Assembly: GCA_963969395.1 (NCBI GenBank)
Contig: OZ017801.1
Span: 8,062,501 to 8,126,500 of the forward strand
Length of the DNA stretch: 64,000 nt
DNA from: Pseudoscleropodium purum
Taxonomy: Eukaryota > Streptophyta > Bryopsida > Hypnales > Brachytheciaceae
Direction of reading: 5' to 3'
Shown here: positions 1 through 12,425 of the stretch, in pieces
Position numbering within the stretch: the stretch's first letter is position 1
Layout of the letters: the number at the start of each line of letters is the position of its first letter
Translations under genes and position numbers: made by a program
Notes under the pieces: generated by a model
Databases searched by the model: none
Seen by the model: only the letters and a program-made list of their open reading frames with translations
What the model was told of the DNA's origin: nothing

Positions 1-109
1 TTCTCATTCTTCATTCAATGATTCAACAACACTAAAAGAGGTAGAGCTTCATAAACTCTAGTAATCTTTTTTTTCCCCTGACTTGTTTTCTCTTGAACAC
101 TCAAGTAAT

Positions 110-375
110 ATTTTCCTATTTTTTATCCACCTACGCCATCCTCCCCAACCTCCTTGAATTCCTATCCTCCTTGACCGACCGCCCTAACAGCCCATCCACT
201 CCCCTGTCCACCCCATCTGCCGAGTGGACATTCCAACCGTGGCGGTCCACAATGCTGTCCCGCTTCGTCCGTTTGCTTGTCATTCATGTTTATGAGATTG
301 ACCCACGGACCGCAAGATCTAGGCGTTCGTTGAAGGGCCATCCAATCCGTCCGCCTAGGTTGATCCACTGTCAGA
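110..375. other. GC-rich degenerate block of unknown origin
   Basis: A GC-rich patch in AT-rich surroundings, with phrases such as CCATCCACTCC, CCACCCCATCTGCCGAG and CCATCCAATCCGTCCGCC that recall the tandem units at 3341-3610. Open frames here are short on both strands and look like no known protein. Confidence 0.35.
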
Positions 376-689
376 AGCTATAATTGGCATGGTGGATAGC
401 TCATTTTTCACAATCGTTCCCTTTTGAAGTGGGCAGACTAGTGCCTTTGGGAGTCTGTGCACCTCTTCCGATTTTGTGTAGATAGTTGTGCTTCTATTTA
501 AACATTGCAATATTATGAAATACGAATCACCATATGATTGGGATTTTTTCAAGAGCTTTAATGAATTAAAGTGCTAGAGTTTATTTCATTTTAAATACAA
601 AGCATTTCCTTTGTGGGTTGTAAAAGTTAACTATAGTTCTGTAATCTTTTTATTGTATTCTCTGCGACTTCATCATACCAAAAGATACA

Positions 690-1874
690 CCACCCAAAAA
701 AGGAAGTCAAAAGGGAAAATCCCAAGACTTTGATTGAAAAGGTTGAAAAGACCCATTGTATGTGGATGAAGCGTTATGGGAAGATGAATCTATGAAAGTG
801 TGGGATTGTACAATGTGCAAAAAGTATGTGAAAATGACACATCTCTCTAAACTTTGGTTACATGACCATGTAGAGAAGCAAGTTAGCCATTGGGAAGGAC
901 AAGTGTCCATGTGCCAAAGTAAACACTTCAAACAAAGATACATACAAGTACACTGAGTTCTAGGAATCAAAAGCAAAAAATTTAATATAATGAATTATAA
1001 TGTCATGGCCATGGTTTGGGGAGAGATTGTATTCCACAAAGACGTAGATTGGCACACAGCTTTAAGTTGCAATGTGGATAATTATACTCACATGGATGCC
1101 ATGATAGACACATAATGGACAGGTCCAAGCGATTGCATGCCAAAGTACTCCAACCAATGTTATCTACAACAACTTTCAGTTGTGATGCAAGATGCATATG
1201 ATGAATGGACAGATGACAATGATGATAACAATGTTCTTCCACCTGTCACATTTGGAGAGAGGCACAAACACACAAAAGAACAAGAACGTATTGAACTCGA
1301 ACAACAAATGTAAAAGGCAACACATAGAAGCCTACAAGATCATAGGTGACAAGATAGGCATGGCGGGTTATACCAACACGAACATGGAGCGGGAGGATCA
1401 GAACAAGAAAGAGGTAGTTTATACTACGGTTATGATCCTCAAGTTGGCTCTCAAGGTGGAGGAGGAAGCTATGGAACCACTCACTATGGTGGGTCCAATG
1501 GATCTAGTTCATACTATACCACCCCCACCCAAATTGGCTCTAAAAGGAGTGGAGGAAGTCACACAATCCTGCACTATGGTGGGTCCACTCATGGAAGCGT
1601 TTAATACAATGTGGGATTCATTGGAAGTGATTCATATGAGCATCACGAAGGCTCTTATTATAGTAGTTCAAATGAAAGAAGATCGCAAGATAGTATGTCA
1701 ATTCCTCCAACTTTTAGAGGTCCTAATTATGGGAATTATGGACAAGGAGGTAGACAAAGCGGATATCAAGAATACTACAGAGGTGGTCCCTACATTGGAA
1801 TACAAGCAAGAATCCCAAGTCAAAAAGATGAGTTCGATTTAGATTCGGAGTTAAAAAAACATGCATCTATGTAG
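690..1874 (+). pseudogene. Decayed BED-finger-like / Gly-Tyr-rich reading frame, possible hAT-type element remnant
   Basis: One plus-strand frame stays protein-like but is broken by stops at 735, 744, 1113, 1311, 1347 and 1602. An N-terminal piece (756-956) has a WDCTMC...HLSKLWLHDH pattern recalling a BED-type zinc finger. A middle piece (about 1116-1310) reads CMPKYSNQCYLQQLSVVMQD, then VTFGERHKHTKEQERIELEQ. The C-terminal part (1380-1871) is low complexity, rich in Gly, Ser and Tyr (YYGYDPQVGSQGGGGSYG, YGNYGQGGRQSGYQEYYRGG), and ends in an acidic/basic tail before a TAG. Continuity of composition across the stops shows a dead gene, not chance frames. The finger suggests a domesticated or mobile hAT-like origin; no transposase core is visible, so that link is weak. 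Confidence 0.5.
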
Positions 1875-3340
1875 TATTCATCTTTCAGCTCAGTCTTCTA
1901 ACTCTATTCTCCACGGTAGGTATAGAGTATTAAAGTGATAGAAATAGTTCAAAATTTCAGATGAATAGTAATGCAGTGTTTTTAAATTTTGACAAAAGTA
2001 TTGTATATTAGTGTATGCCAAGTATGTATGTAAGCAAGTAGATTGATAGATATGTCATTGTATTATTTTATAATACCGTTGATGTATAAGCAACAATGAA
2101 AATTAATAAAAATATTATAAGGAAGTATAGGAGCCCTTTTATTGAATTCACCAATCGAATTTCAATTTATAATTGCATGTAGTAATTTTTTAAATGACTC
2201 TTGTATATATATTACATTTCAAAACTCATAAATGGTCAAAATGCATTTATAACTAAATTCTTAACAATTGAGTGTTTTAAAAGAAGATGCTTAAATAGCT
2301 ATAACAAAAATATTGTACACACGTTTCTAATTTGTATTTCAAATAGGATGAATGAAATTTTTGGGTATCTATACAATCTTTGAGCCATCCTTCTAACCCC
2401 TTAAGGACTTGATCCATTGTAAAATGATCAAACTTCTCATATGAGCTAATTTTAGCCTTTTCAATAGTATTCAAACAACAATCTCAAAATTTAACTACTT
2501 GAAACTCTGAATATTATATCACTTAAGGAAATTGCAATTTGTTTCATGAAAACTACTAATTGTTATAATTTTTCCGTAACAAAAAACAAAAAAATGAAAA
2601 AAAATGAGTAAAAATAGCAAAAACAATCAAAATATTTTAAATTGTCTTGGGAGGTAAAAGTAATAATGGAGATTAGCATGAACAATTTCCAATTGATTAT
2701 TTTATTTTTTACACCAAAAATTAGCACACCAAACATGTTAAAGTCAAATTAGATCATGAAATCAAATTTATACTTTTATTTCATTCATGTCCAAATTTTT
2801 TAGATATTTTTTTTGCTAATAGAAAACTAAGTTTTCTATTTATTTCGTATTTTTTCAATAATTTTGGACGAAAAATAAAATTATTGTGATTTCTCGAAGG
2901 TAAAGGTGGAAATGAAATTATACCAATTACAATATATATTAGAATAATCTTTAATGTTTACTGTAAATGAAGAGTCCAATAAAAAATATAATTTTATAAT
3001 TTAAATTTCAAATACATTTTCAAAAAAATATATGAATGAAAAGTATACCATTTTGTGTTATTTGGATTTTAGTTTCAAAAATTTTCAATTGCAATAAATC
3101 TTTCAATTTTGGACATTCCTCAAAACTAAAAACTAAAATACAAACAAGATTTGTCAAGCTTCATTTTCTTCATTCACATGAAATTCCGAAAATAGTTATT
3201 TCAAAAGTTGGAATCAAGGAATCAAGGTGAAGCAAGGCCATTCACTTTCTGAATGCCTAATCGTTAGGAGTAAGGTATGAAAAACACCATGGTTCAAATT
3301 CACTTGGCTTTTCATTTGAAAGTAAACATGTGACCTATAT
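1875..3340. other. AT-rich intergenic DNA, nothing recognised
   Basis: Very AT-rich sequence with homopolymer runs. No coding segment, RNA gene or terminal-repeat structure is visible. Confidence 0.5.
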
Positions 3341-3610
3341 ATCGTCTGTCCCATCTTTGCCATTCGATAGGGCTGACGGCGATATAGCGAAGAGCTTTAT
3401 AGTCCACCCCATCGTAGCCATGAGGTCGTCCAATTAGGTAGACGGCGATCTAGCGAACGCCAAATCTATCTGCTTCAACTCGTCCGCCCCGTCGAGGCCG
3501 TCCAATCGGGTAGACAGCGCGACCACTCCATCATGGCTATCGGATGAAGCGGATGGCCAATGTGTGCGCCTCGGTCCGTCTGCCCCATGTCGGCCGTCTA
3601 ATTGAATGGA
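3341..3610. repeat. GC-rich degenerate tandem repeat (about four units)
   Basis: A motif close to CCGCCCCATCG followed by GGCCGTCCAAT-GGGTAGACGGCGA recurs about four times with 60-110 nt spacing (near 3345, 3400, 3478 and 3575). On the minus strand it gives repeated LDGxxGAD peptide phrases (3434-3622), a consequence of the repeat and not evidence for a gene. The flank to 3760 shares the composition. Confidence 0.55.
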
Positions 3611-4162
3611 CGCCACATCCACCTCGTCTCAACCATCAGCTCGGGCGAACACCAAATCGGCCACCACATTCCACTCGTTCGATTGGAAGGATGAGGTGCA
3701 ACCATCAGATGAGGTGGATGCCCCATCTACCTCATATAAGAAGGGCGGATGGGCCGTTAGCACTTCACTTTTGCCTTGCTCCTTGTTAACTCAAGTGGAG
3801 AGTGGAGAGCGTGGTGGTTTATCCTCCACTGGCTCCTTTCCTAGGGAAGGCAAGAATGATATATTAGGGGCCCCTTATTGCCGATTTTTTTGCAAGTTGC
3901 ACGTGAAATTTAAATTAAATTTTATTAATAATTAATAATTAAATTTTACGGATTTCTTTTACATAAAATTGGTACATCACAATGACGAAATGGAAAAAGG
4001 TTGCAAAGGTGAAGCATATAAGAGGGCCGTCAAGCTTGGAGTTAGCTTAGCAAAGTCCTTCGGAGGCATGCAAGAAGTTCATGATTGAGTGCATCATTAA
4101 ATTTTATAAGTCGGAGACAAATTTTTCTTTAGACAATAAATACATCAAGTATTAAGAAGAGT

Positions 4163-5470
4163 GTGCTAAAATTCAAGGCAGAGATGAAGCAAAGGATGTT
4201 GGATGCATTGAACACTTCGGAGTGGTGGGAAGAAACAGACAAGACAAACTTCAACAAATGCTTAGACAACAAGGTTCACAACACATTGTGGAACTCCGAA
4301 GTCATTTTAGCAAAATATGGCAAGGAATATTGCCCAAACGACTCCAAGTTTGAAGAAGTGGTTTTGAAAGCAGACTTATTCGAGGGTTGATGTGCTCCAT
4401 TTGCTAAAAAACATAGTCAAATCGAGTCAATTGCTTGGTGAAAAAGCAATGATAGAGTTGCTGAAACAGAAAGAAATAGACGCCATCTCATAGCACTTCC
4501 AGATACAACATGGGTGATTCCCGTTGATGACAAGACAATGAGAGGTGGATACGCAACGATTTGGAGGGTCCGTATTGAAGTATGTCCTGGGATACTTCCT
4601 TATTGGGAGTTTGCAGCAAAGAAATCCATTGATTACGATACTTGACCAGAACTTGCAAAGTTGGAACATCATAACAAGTCAACGACCGTTCAAATTCCAC
4701 ATCCAGGCATAATACGATTTGCTGCAGTGTATGCTACGACATATGAAGGCTATGTGTATTGGTGGAACGGTGGAACTCTGCATCAAATGTTGAATCTGGA
4801 TAATGATTATTCAGACAATATACAAGTTCAATTGGTGTAGATACACCCTACAAAGGATGAAGTTATAAAAGCTTACCATCTTGGTTGATTTCAGAAGAAG
4901 CGTACAAAGCTTGCATAGGCCTTTGTGCACATAATAAATACAATGCATGTTACTAGACATTTGCATAATGATCTTTCTCTAGACAACATCATCTTGCACT
5001 TTCTGGAGGACAAGTTACATGTCTACATTAGAGTTTGCAATTGGGGCATGACTACCTTAGTTATTGAACCAATCAAGTCTTTATACACGTTCACATTAGC
5101 AGATGAGATGAAAAAGGCTTTGCAGAGAAGATGGTGGATGGATCCAAATATTGCATATTTGTATGCGAAAGATGCAAATGTGGAAATCATTCCAAATTAT
5201 TCACGCACATCAGAAGAGTATGCGGTTGGTCGAATTGTTCAAAAGATCAACCAACAATGCATGTCGGAGGCCTACTTCAAACTAGAGCATGAAACACTTC
5301 ATATGACCAAGTTTGCGTTTGACGAATTCAGAAGGATGTTTCACCATTACTTGAACTGCCTTTGTTTGAAGGCTGAGGGTCAACACAGTAGTTTGGCCCA
5401 TATGATGCATCGATTTTGTAATGTATACCATTGGCCTATGTTGGATGAATATTTCCACCATTCATATTAG
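4163..5470 (+). pseudogene. Decayed protein kinase of a dispersed seed-free-plant family
   Basis: Kinase subdomains are readable in order. The block 4163-4387 is one frame, 4386-4490 another, then the first frame resumes from 4493 with LPDTTWVIPVDD, the Gly-rich loop RGGYATIW (4541-4564), FAAKKS with the ATP-binding Lys (4610-4627), HPGIIRFAAVY, YWWNGGTLHQML, the catalytic loop LHNDLSLDNI (Asp codon 4970-4972), and VCNWG at the DFG position (5036-5047). The frame is broken by TGA 4643, TAG 4838, TGA 4886 and TAG 4916, plus frameshifts near 4390 and 4490. The DFG Asp is Asn (codon 5039-5041) and HRD is HND, so it would be atypical even if intact. From memory, the wording resembles a large repeated kinase family in mosses. 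Upstream 3960-4160 may hold more of its N terminus. Confidence 0.75.
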
Positions 5471-8354
5471 TGGAGTAGTAGTAGTAGTTCAATAGGCTAT
5501 ATAGACATTTTGAATTAGTTAAGGAATATAGAGTTGAAAAAGAAATTATGTGTGTAATTAGCCAAATGTACACACTATATAGTATATTTAAAATTTTGAA
5601 TCAACAATGTATGGCAATATATATTAAATTGAATAAATTTTGAATTGTTAGTTACTTTTGTATTTGTATTGATTGAAAAAATTTTGGATACTGAATATAT
5701 ATATTTTGTTTGTTTTTTTGTATCCTTTAGCCTTTATTTTTGAACTATATACTTAAAGTAAAAAAATGTGGAGGATGCAGGAATTGAACATACAATAAGA
5801 TTCGTTAAGAAATTCGAATGTGGAGAAAGGAAAAAAATGAAACACAAATGAAATTGTGTTTGAAAAAAAAAAAAAAAATTAAGGCAAGATAATCAAAGAA
5901 AAAATTGTAACCTATAAATCGTATTTTTTCATAGAAATTTTTTATAACAATCAAAGTAGAATGCTTCCAAAAATATGGTGTGGACAATTGGACATAGAAT
6001 AAAAATCTTTTTCACTCTATATTTTTCAACAAGCCAAAAATAAAATTAATATAATACTATAATTTATACACGTTATAGTTTATACAACCATTCTTTTATT
6101 TTTATTAATCGGAAGTTCACTGGAAGTTCAAAGTTTAGGGTGGACATGGCAGTTGATGAGGTTAAGGAATTTTTTTCATTTTTAATTAAATACCATAGTG
6201 GCGATACAAAATATTACAATGGTACTTCCAATTTTGACATTCATCCACATATTGGATAAAAAATGCCACATTAGCACATATTACATATCCATAATTTTGT
6301 TTTCATCCATTCTTTGGCAATTTCATTTAATAAGTTTTTATAATTTAAAGATTTTTGGCAATTTCATCACAAAATTTACATTTATGTTCTAACTTCTAAA
6401 GGTGTGGTCGGGTTAGTTGGGGCGGATGGCTCAATCGGGTTGAACATGATGGTTAGGGCGGTCGAGTTGTTCCGACAAGGCAGACAATACGGACAGTGAA
6501 TTTAGCAATGTCAACAAACGTTGCAAACCCCGCGTCCACGTCTGAATGTCATGTCAACCGTACTATGACTAGTATGCCCAATGTCATTGCCACATTCAAA
6601 ATAAAAGTCATTTTCTCATTTTTTTAATTTATAAAAACTTCAAAATTCAATAACTTTCATGCCATAGGTTCGAACACTACAAAACAAAGCTCATGCATCC
6701 CTCTTCGTTGAGGACTTTCTAACAGTACCAAGAATGTAGCCAAAGGAGACCTAGTCCAAGAGATTTCAACGAAAAGATTTTAACAAATAAAATTTTTTGG
6801 GACATCCCTCAATCTTCAGGACATCACCATAATTCTTGTCTCATTTCCTTAAAACTTCCTCTTGTTCTTAGAAACTTAATGCACAACATTCACTTTGTGT
6901 GATGAGATTATTTACTTAAGAGTTCAATGCATAGTAAGGTGTTTTAAATCAAGTAACTTCCCTTCCATTAAGAACATGTTGATTGACAAAGCAAATGGAC
7001 ATATTGTATATGGTACTTTACATACAATCCATATTTCAATCTCAATTTTACAAGAGCCAAATCACATAAGTCACAGCTATTTGAGCATGTTTGGTTCCAT
7101 CATCATATTTTACATAAATTCAGTATTGAACCTTGCTATAGCATACCAAGCCTCCACAAATATCAATAATATTACAAGAAATATACTAAATGGAATCCAA
7201 AGAGTTATATGCCAAAAATATCAAGCTTGTTACTGTCCAAGCATTGACAAATCAAATCAACATCAACTAAAACCTCCTAAAAGAAAATGTAAATTTAAAG
7301 TAAGAAATAACTTCACGTGATGTGTAGAAGTATTGTGAAAGTTTTCAAGAAGTCATGGACCTCACTTGTGCCCACCCGACAACAAAACAACACATTGGAA
7401 TGTTAGCAAGGAAACAACACATGTCTTCAACCCATAGCGCATGTTATAGTTGTCACTAGAATAGAATCAAAATTACACATGCAAACCAAATTTTAACAAA
7501 AGGCTATATCTACAATTGAACTGGAAGACTAATTGAACATTGCACCACGCTTTGTAAGGATCCATTGCAATTTGAAAGTAACCACCAACAAACTCAAAAA
7601 CACTTTGACACTATTGAATGAGAATTTGCTATAAAATTAGCTCAAAACTCCACCACTTGGTAAGCAAGGTTGAATTGGAAAAATGATGGATACAAGAGCT
7701 TTCCATCTATCATTACTATTCTCTTTGTTGAATGTTAAGGCAAGGCTACAACATGTCAAGGTTTGTTGTATGGGCATGCAGCCTCAAAAGGTCTATAGCC
7801 ATCCAAAGTTCATCAAAGCATTAAATCACAACCCTCCTAATAAAGAAGTAACAATTAACTTAGGGTGCAATAAGCACTACGGCTATAATTCCAAAGCCGG
7901 CCAAATCTAAGAAGCTAATTAAACATGTGATATGGCCATGGAGGTAGTTAGCTAATCTGAATCAAATTCACTTTATGAATGAAGTATATTCTATTTCTTG
8001 CTTATTGTTTTGTATCCCTTTTCAATCACAAAGCTACAGTAGTAGATATTTGCATATGTAAAGTACCTTTAGGCTACAATGTCAATTTCAATTTTTACTA
8101 TAAAGCATAGAATCCCATAGGACTTCTTCTAATTTTTTCTTTTTACTAAGCCTTGGTTTAGGATTTGAAGTCTAGAAAAACAAACTAACTAACAAACAAA
8201 CAACCTAACTTAAAGTATTGATAGGAAGCTTTGATTCATGCTATTTGGATGTGTTATATGAAAGTTATAGACAATCAAAACATTTTTTTGAAAATTAACT
8301 TATAGGATTCATTTTTGAACTAAATTTTTATAATTAAAAAAAAGCTTCACAAGA
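5471..8354. other. Intergenic, AT-rich with one dispersed repeat and a small GC-rich patch
   Basis: It holds a dispersed repeat copy (6164-6320) and a GC-rich patch (6400-6560) of the same flavour as 3341-3610. The modest frames 6895-7320 (GTG-started) and 7683-7910 have no family resemblance. I support no gene here. Confidence 0.45.
6164..6320 (+). repeat. Dispersed repeat, copy 1 of 4
   Basis: Shares TTTTTTTCATTTTTAAT, CCAATTTTGACATTCATCCA and CATATCCATAATTTTGTTTTC with copy 2 at 33184-33335. Reverse-complement copies lie at about 51560-51710 and 63410-63560. Confidence 0.7.
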
Positions 8355-9764
8355 TTAATTCCTAAAGTTCTATGACTATGTTTTCATCAAAAACACTCAA
8401 AAATGGCCATTTTTAGTACAAGTACCAAATTTTTGAAAAAGAATTTTTTTTGACATATGTGACCATAGGATCTCATAATGTATTGACTCAAAAACATGTG
8501 GTAAGAATTTCAAAAAATTTCACTGTATAGATTGCAAGATATAAGCATTCAAATTTACTGAAATCATTTTTTTGGCCCTGTGAAAAGCAAGACAGTTGCA
8601 CTTCACAAGCTCATTTTTCTATAAAAAAAATATCCAAAAGGAGGTTCTTCTTTGGACTCTTTTTTCTACATGCTTGAAAATTTTCAAATCATTTGGAATT
8701 GTACAACATATAGGAAAAAAATAGTAAGTAGAAAGTAGTAGAAAATGATTCAAAATACTAAATTGTAAAGACTTTAGGTATGGAATTGAAAAATGCCAAT
8801 TCCAATGGTTGCAATAAACAATCTACATTCTATAATTTTATTGTTTTCCAAAAATATTGAAATTTGAGATTGATAAAGGACTTCAAAGTTTATTTTAGAG
8901 TTGAGAATCTATAATTATCCACAAAAGAAAATCCTCATAACTTTTGATTCATTGATCAAAATAGAATGATTAAAAGCTTTTCATGTATATATGACTCTTG
9001 AAAACTAATTTCAAATTTATTTTTTTGAAAAAGTGATTTTTTCTAATTTTCTACCCATTTACGAAAAAAAGTAGCATATTAGGATATAACTTTTGACTCA
9101 TATTTCAAATGTCATGTAATTTAGTGCATATGAAAGTTATTTCTTGTCCCCAACTTCTATTCATATTTGGACCAAAAATATAGAAATATCCAGTCACATG
9201 TACCTACCCAAAATTGCTATATAGCCAAAAAAATGCATGTTGATCCTTTAGGGGTTAAGATCTCTTGCTTGAAAATTCTCATTGTTGAGATTAGTGTGTT
9301 ACAATTCCATCTCAAAGCTATTAATAGTTTAGTTTTTCCTTCAATCTTGAGCCTACTTCTACTTAATAATTTTTAATTGAGTGAAAATTAAGTGTGTCTG
9401 TGTGTGTGTGTGTGTGTATTTTTTAACTTTTTTTTCCTACACTCGCAACTCAATTCTTCAATATAAAAAATTAGAAATTCAATATCATTTGTGCAAAAAC
9501 TTTAAATTCAGATTCGAAGCCAAAAACTCTAATCAAGTAAAGCTATAAGGTGTAAAAAAATTTATTTTCTTCACTTTCAATGTAAATATCTTGCAATCTA
9601 TGCATTTTGAAATTTTGAAATTTCTTTCATACATTCTCACACTTGTTTAGTACAAGATCCTATGGTTAAATACATACAAATGAAAAAAATTGTTCCTTGC
9701 AATAAAAATGGCAAGTTTGAGTGACTTTTGATTAAAAAAAAGGCCTTGGGACTTTAGAGATTGA
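8355..9764. mobile_element. Inverted-repeat element, about 1.4 kb, with arms of about 200 bp
   Basis: Left arm (8355-8560) and right arm (9560-9764) are diverged reverse complements: AATTCCTAAAGTTC against GGGACTTTAGAGATT, ACACTCAAAAATGGCCATTT against its inverse, GACCATAGGATCTC against AAGATCCTATGGTT, and TAGATTGCAAGATAT against ATCTTGCAATCTATG. Inside lies the right end of another element (CCTTTAGGGGTTAAG at 9247-9261), so the region is nested. No transposase is seen; it is a non-autonomous element. Confidence 0.65.
9399..9417. repeat. (TG)n microsatellite
   Basis: A short uninterrupted TG run is visible directly. Confidence 0.9.
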
Positions 9765-11423
9765 ACACATATTTCAAATTTTCTTGGATATTCTCAAATA
9801 TACCAAGTATATTCTCAAATATTGTAACTAGTGATTTATATATACACATAAAGATTTTTTAGGCATTATGTCTAATATACTTGACATTGTAGTTATTCAT
9901 TTAAAAGGACGATTATATCACCTACAAATATTCATAAGATATGACAAATAAGGCTTTGGGATTGTTTGTTGGCATATTAGACACATCAAATGTTGTCTCT
10001 ATCTATGTGAAAAGACAACAGTGTTGACTTTTCAACTTTCCTACAAGTCTTTTAACCCCTAATTGCCCCCAAGGCACCATATTATAGTGTACATAACTTG
10101 GAGAGACATAAATGGTGATTAGAAGATGAATTTTTGTAAGAAAGGTACAAAAGTCTACTACACAAATCAAGTTGCAAGTTAGGCAAGTTTATATCAATGA
10201 TTTACTACAAACATTCAAACAAAACCACATCTTTTGTGCAAGTAGAATGATTTCACTTCAACCACTTAACAAACTTCAAGTTATAAACATAAGCAAAACT
10301 TAAGACCAAAAAATGGAAAGCAACCTCAAGCTGAAAATTATTTCAAAAACATTATTTGGCCTCTTCCAATAAGATGTTCTCAAGATATGAGCTACTAGAC
10401 TATGTAGTCAAAAATGTCATTTTTTCAACTTTTTCAACCTTGACATTTTTTTAATTAGATGATTGCAAGTCTTCTCAAATTGAAACGCAATGGATCTTAT
10501 GAACCATGTGTGTATCTATCCACCACTAATTCACCTTTGCTTAATTGCAAGTTCTTCTTTCAAATTAGAGTTTTCGGACAAAGATGCAATGTAGTGAATT
10601 TGAAAGATATAATCCAAAAATAATCATATAATCTTTGTAACTAAAGTTGCAAATTTTTTCAACCATGTCCTTTTCTAGATTTCATTTTTGAAGTGTAATT
10701 ACCAAAAACAAATACAAATATGTATGCATCATATCATTTGTGTTTAAAATTTAAAAATAAAAGTATTTAGTATAATTTAGTTTCAACAAGAGTTGAAGTC
10801 ATGTAAAAAAGTATGTTCAAATGTATCATGATATTCACATGTCATTAGATTTTTAGCATTATATGTATTTCTTTGAAATATAAATCTTTATTATATTTTT
10901 ATCATGCATTGCTTTTTTATATTGTTACTACAATTTGAGTATTTACCTTCAAAATAAATTCAGATTGAAGAAATTTGTAGATGAATATCAAATTCAAAAC
11001 TTCAAATACTAAATAACCTCTATTTGATGATAAATGTCTAATTAAAAGATTTTCATATACTACATCGTATTATGTTTATTATATTTACTACATCATTTGA
11101 TTTCAAGACCAAAGAGTAGCCCATACCTTGAGAACATCCAAAAATGGGTTTAGGAGCTTCCTTTAGGTTAGTGGGTTCAAACCTAGGGATCAAGGTAGTT
11201 TTAGAGATTTTTAGAGAAAAGGTAAATATTTAGACTAGGTCTTGTTACTAGTGACTCATTTTTCTACGTTGTGTGCATTACATTAGAGAAAAAAGATATT
11301 ATTTTCAAAAATTTGCAACATAAAAAGATTGATTTGAGACTTGCCTATGATTTCAAGAGCTACTTAAACTACTTCTAAATGCAATCCATCATCTAATTGA
11401 AATTTAATTTCAACCATTATAAC
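9765..11423. other. AT-rich intergenic DNA with one orphan TTAA-type terminus
   Basis: No gene is seen. An orphan terminus TTAACCCCTAATTGCCCCC starts at 10052. It resembles the left end of the TTAA family, but no matching right end is found nearby. A T-arm-like phrase near 11167-11185 lacks the rest of a tRNA. Confidence 0.4.
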
Positions 11424-11564
11424 ACTAGTGGAAATGTAACCTTGGAGTACTAGGTTAGAGTATTAAAGTTTGGTGTTCTAGAACCAACTTGTTGCTAATA
11501 TAGTCCTAGAACTCCAAGTTCTAAAATTATAGCCTAGTACTCCAAGGTTACTTTTCTACTAGTG
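11424..11564. mobile_element. CACTA-type MITE, 141 bp, with 3-bp target-site duplication TAA
   Basis: The element begins CACTAGTGGAAATGTAACC and ends as the inverse of CACTAGTAGAAAAGTAACC. Arms of about 35 bp pair with few mismatches (both continue TTGGAGTACTAGG). TAA is present on both sides (11421-11423 and 11565-11567). CACTA termini plus a 3-bp duplication are the hallmark of the En/Spm superfamily. No coding capacity. Confidence 0.8.
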
Positions 11565-12328
11565 TAAATTGTCTAAGAACTCATATCAAAACTTTTCTTT
11601 GTACTTGATTGTATGAAAGTATGAATGATTGCAAATTCACAAGTAAATTTTGGAGAATTGATGTGATAAGGTGGTTTGTTGATTCCAATGAAGAATATGA
11701 TTAAATATTTAAGCTCGCATTTTCTTGCATGGCATAATTCAAATATGAACTTGAGATATTGGCAATGAAAGTATTAAGGCAAATTCAAATTTCTACAAGG
11801 CTTGGGTACCTCACCTATCAATGACATATTGTAATCTTTTCATCTAAGCTAGTGCCCATATGGTCCTCAAGGACCAAGCTTTGAAATTGTAGTCTTATAT
11901 TTGAAGGTTGTATTTCTACCAGTATAAATTATTTCAAAATTTATATCAAAACTTCCCTTTGTATTAGATCACATAGAAAGTACTAATGATTGCAAATTCG
12001 CTAATAAATCTTGGAATAGTGTGTAATAGGACAATTTATTGATTTCAATGAAGGATGATTAGATCCTTAGGCTCACAATTTCTTGCATGCCATAATTTGA
12101 ATATGAACGTGAGGTGTTGGAATATAAATATTTGGGTAGGCTCTTCTATTAGTAAGACATTATGATTTTCTCATTCGTGTATATTATCATCCTACTTTTT
12201 TGGTCATTAACTTTCAATACATCCATGTAGAAATTCTATGATTATTTTACTTTGATAATAAACTCAAATTCTTTGACTCTCATTTACAAAAATATTGAAA
12301 TACGCCTTCAAATTGAGCAAAAACAACA

Positions 12329-12425
12329 TTGGAGCATACTAATAGAAATTTAACTTTGGAGTGCTAAGCTATAGTTCAATGTTTGATCTTGATGCTCTAA
12401 AGCCATACTTCTAATAGGTGTATTT
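12329..12425. mobile_element. Degenerate relative of the CACTA-type MITE
   Basis: CATACTAATAGAAATTTAACTTTGG on the left and CCATACTTCTAATAGGTGTAT on the right form an imperfect inverted pair with the same wording as the 11424 element. Another half-copy ends near 11930 (TATTTCTACCAGTATAAAT). Confidence 0.4.

Noticed and set aside
6660..6685. tRNA/SINE B-box-like phrase GGTTCGAACAC
   Set aside because: No A box at the right spacing and no cloverleaf can be drawn.
6895..7320. 141-codon frame
   Set aside because: It starts at GTG, has no family resemblance, and the region shows no codon bias distinct from the flanks.
11160..11190. T-arm-like GTGGGTTCAAACCTA
   Set aside because: A good T-stem only; no acceptor, D or anticodon arms around it.
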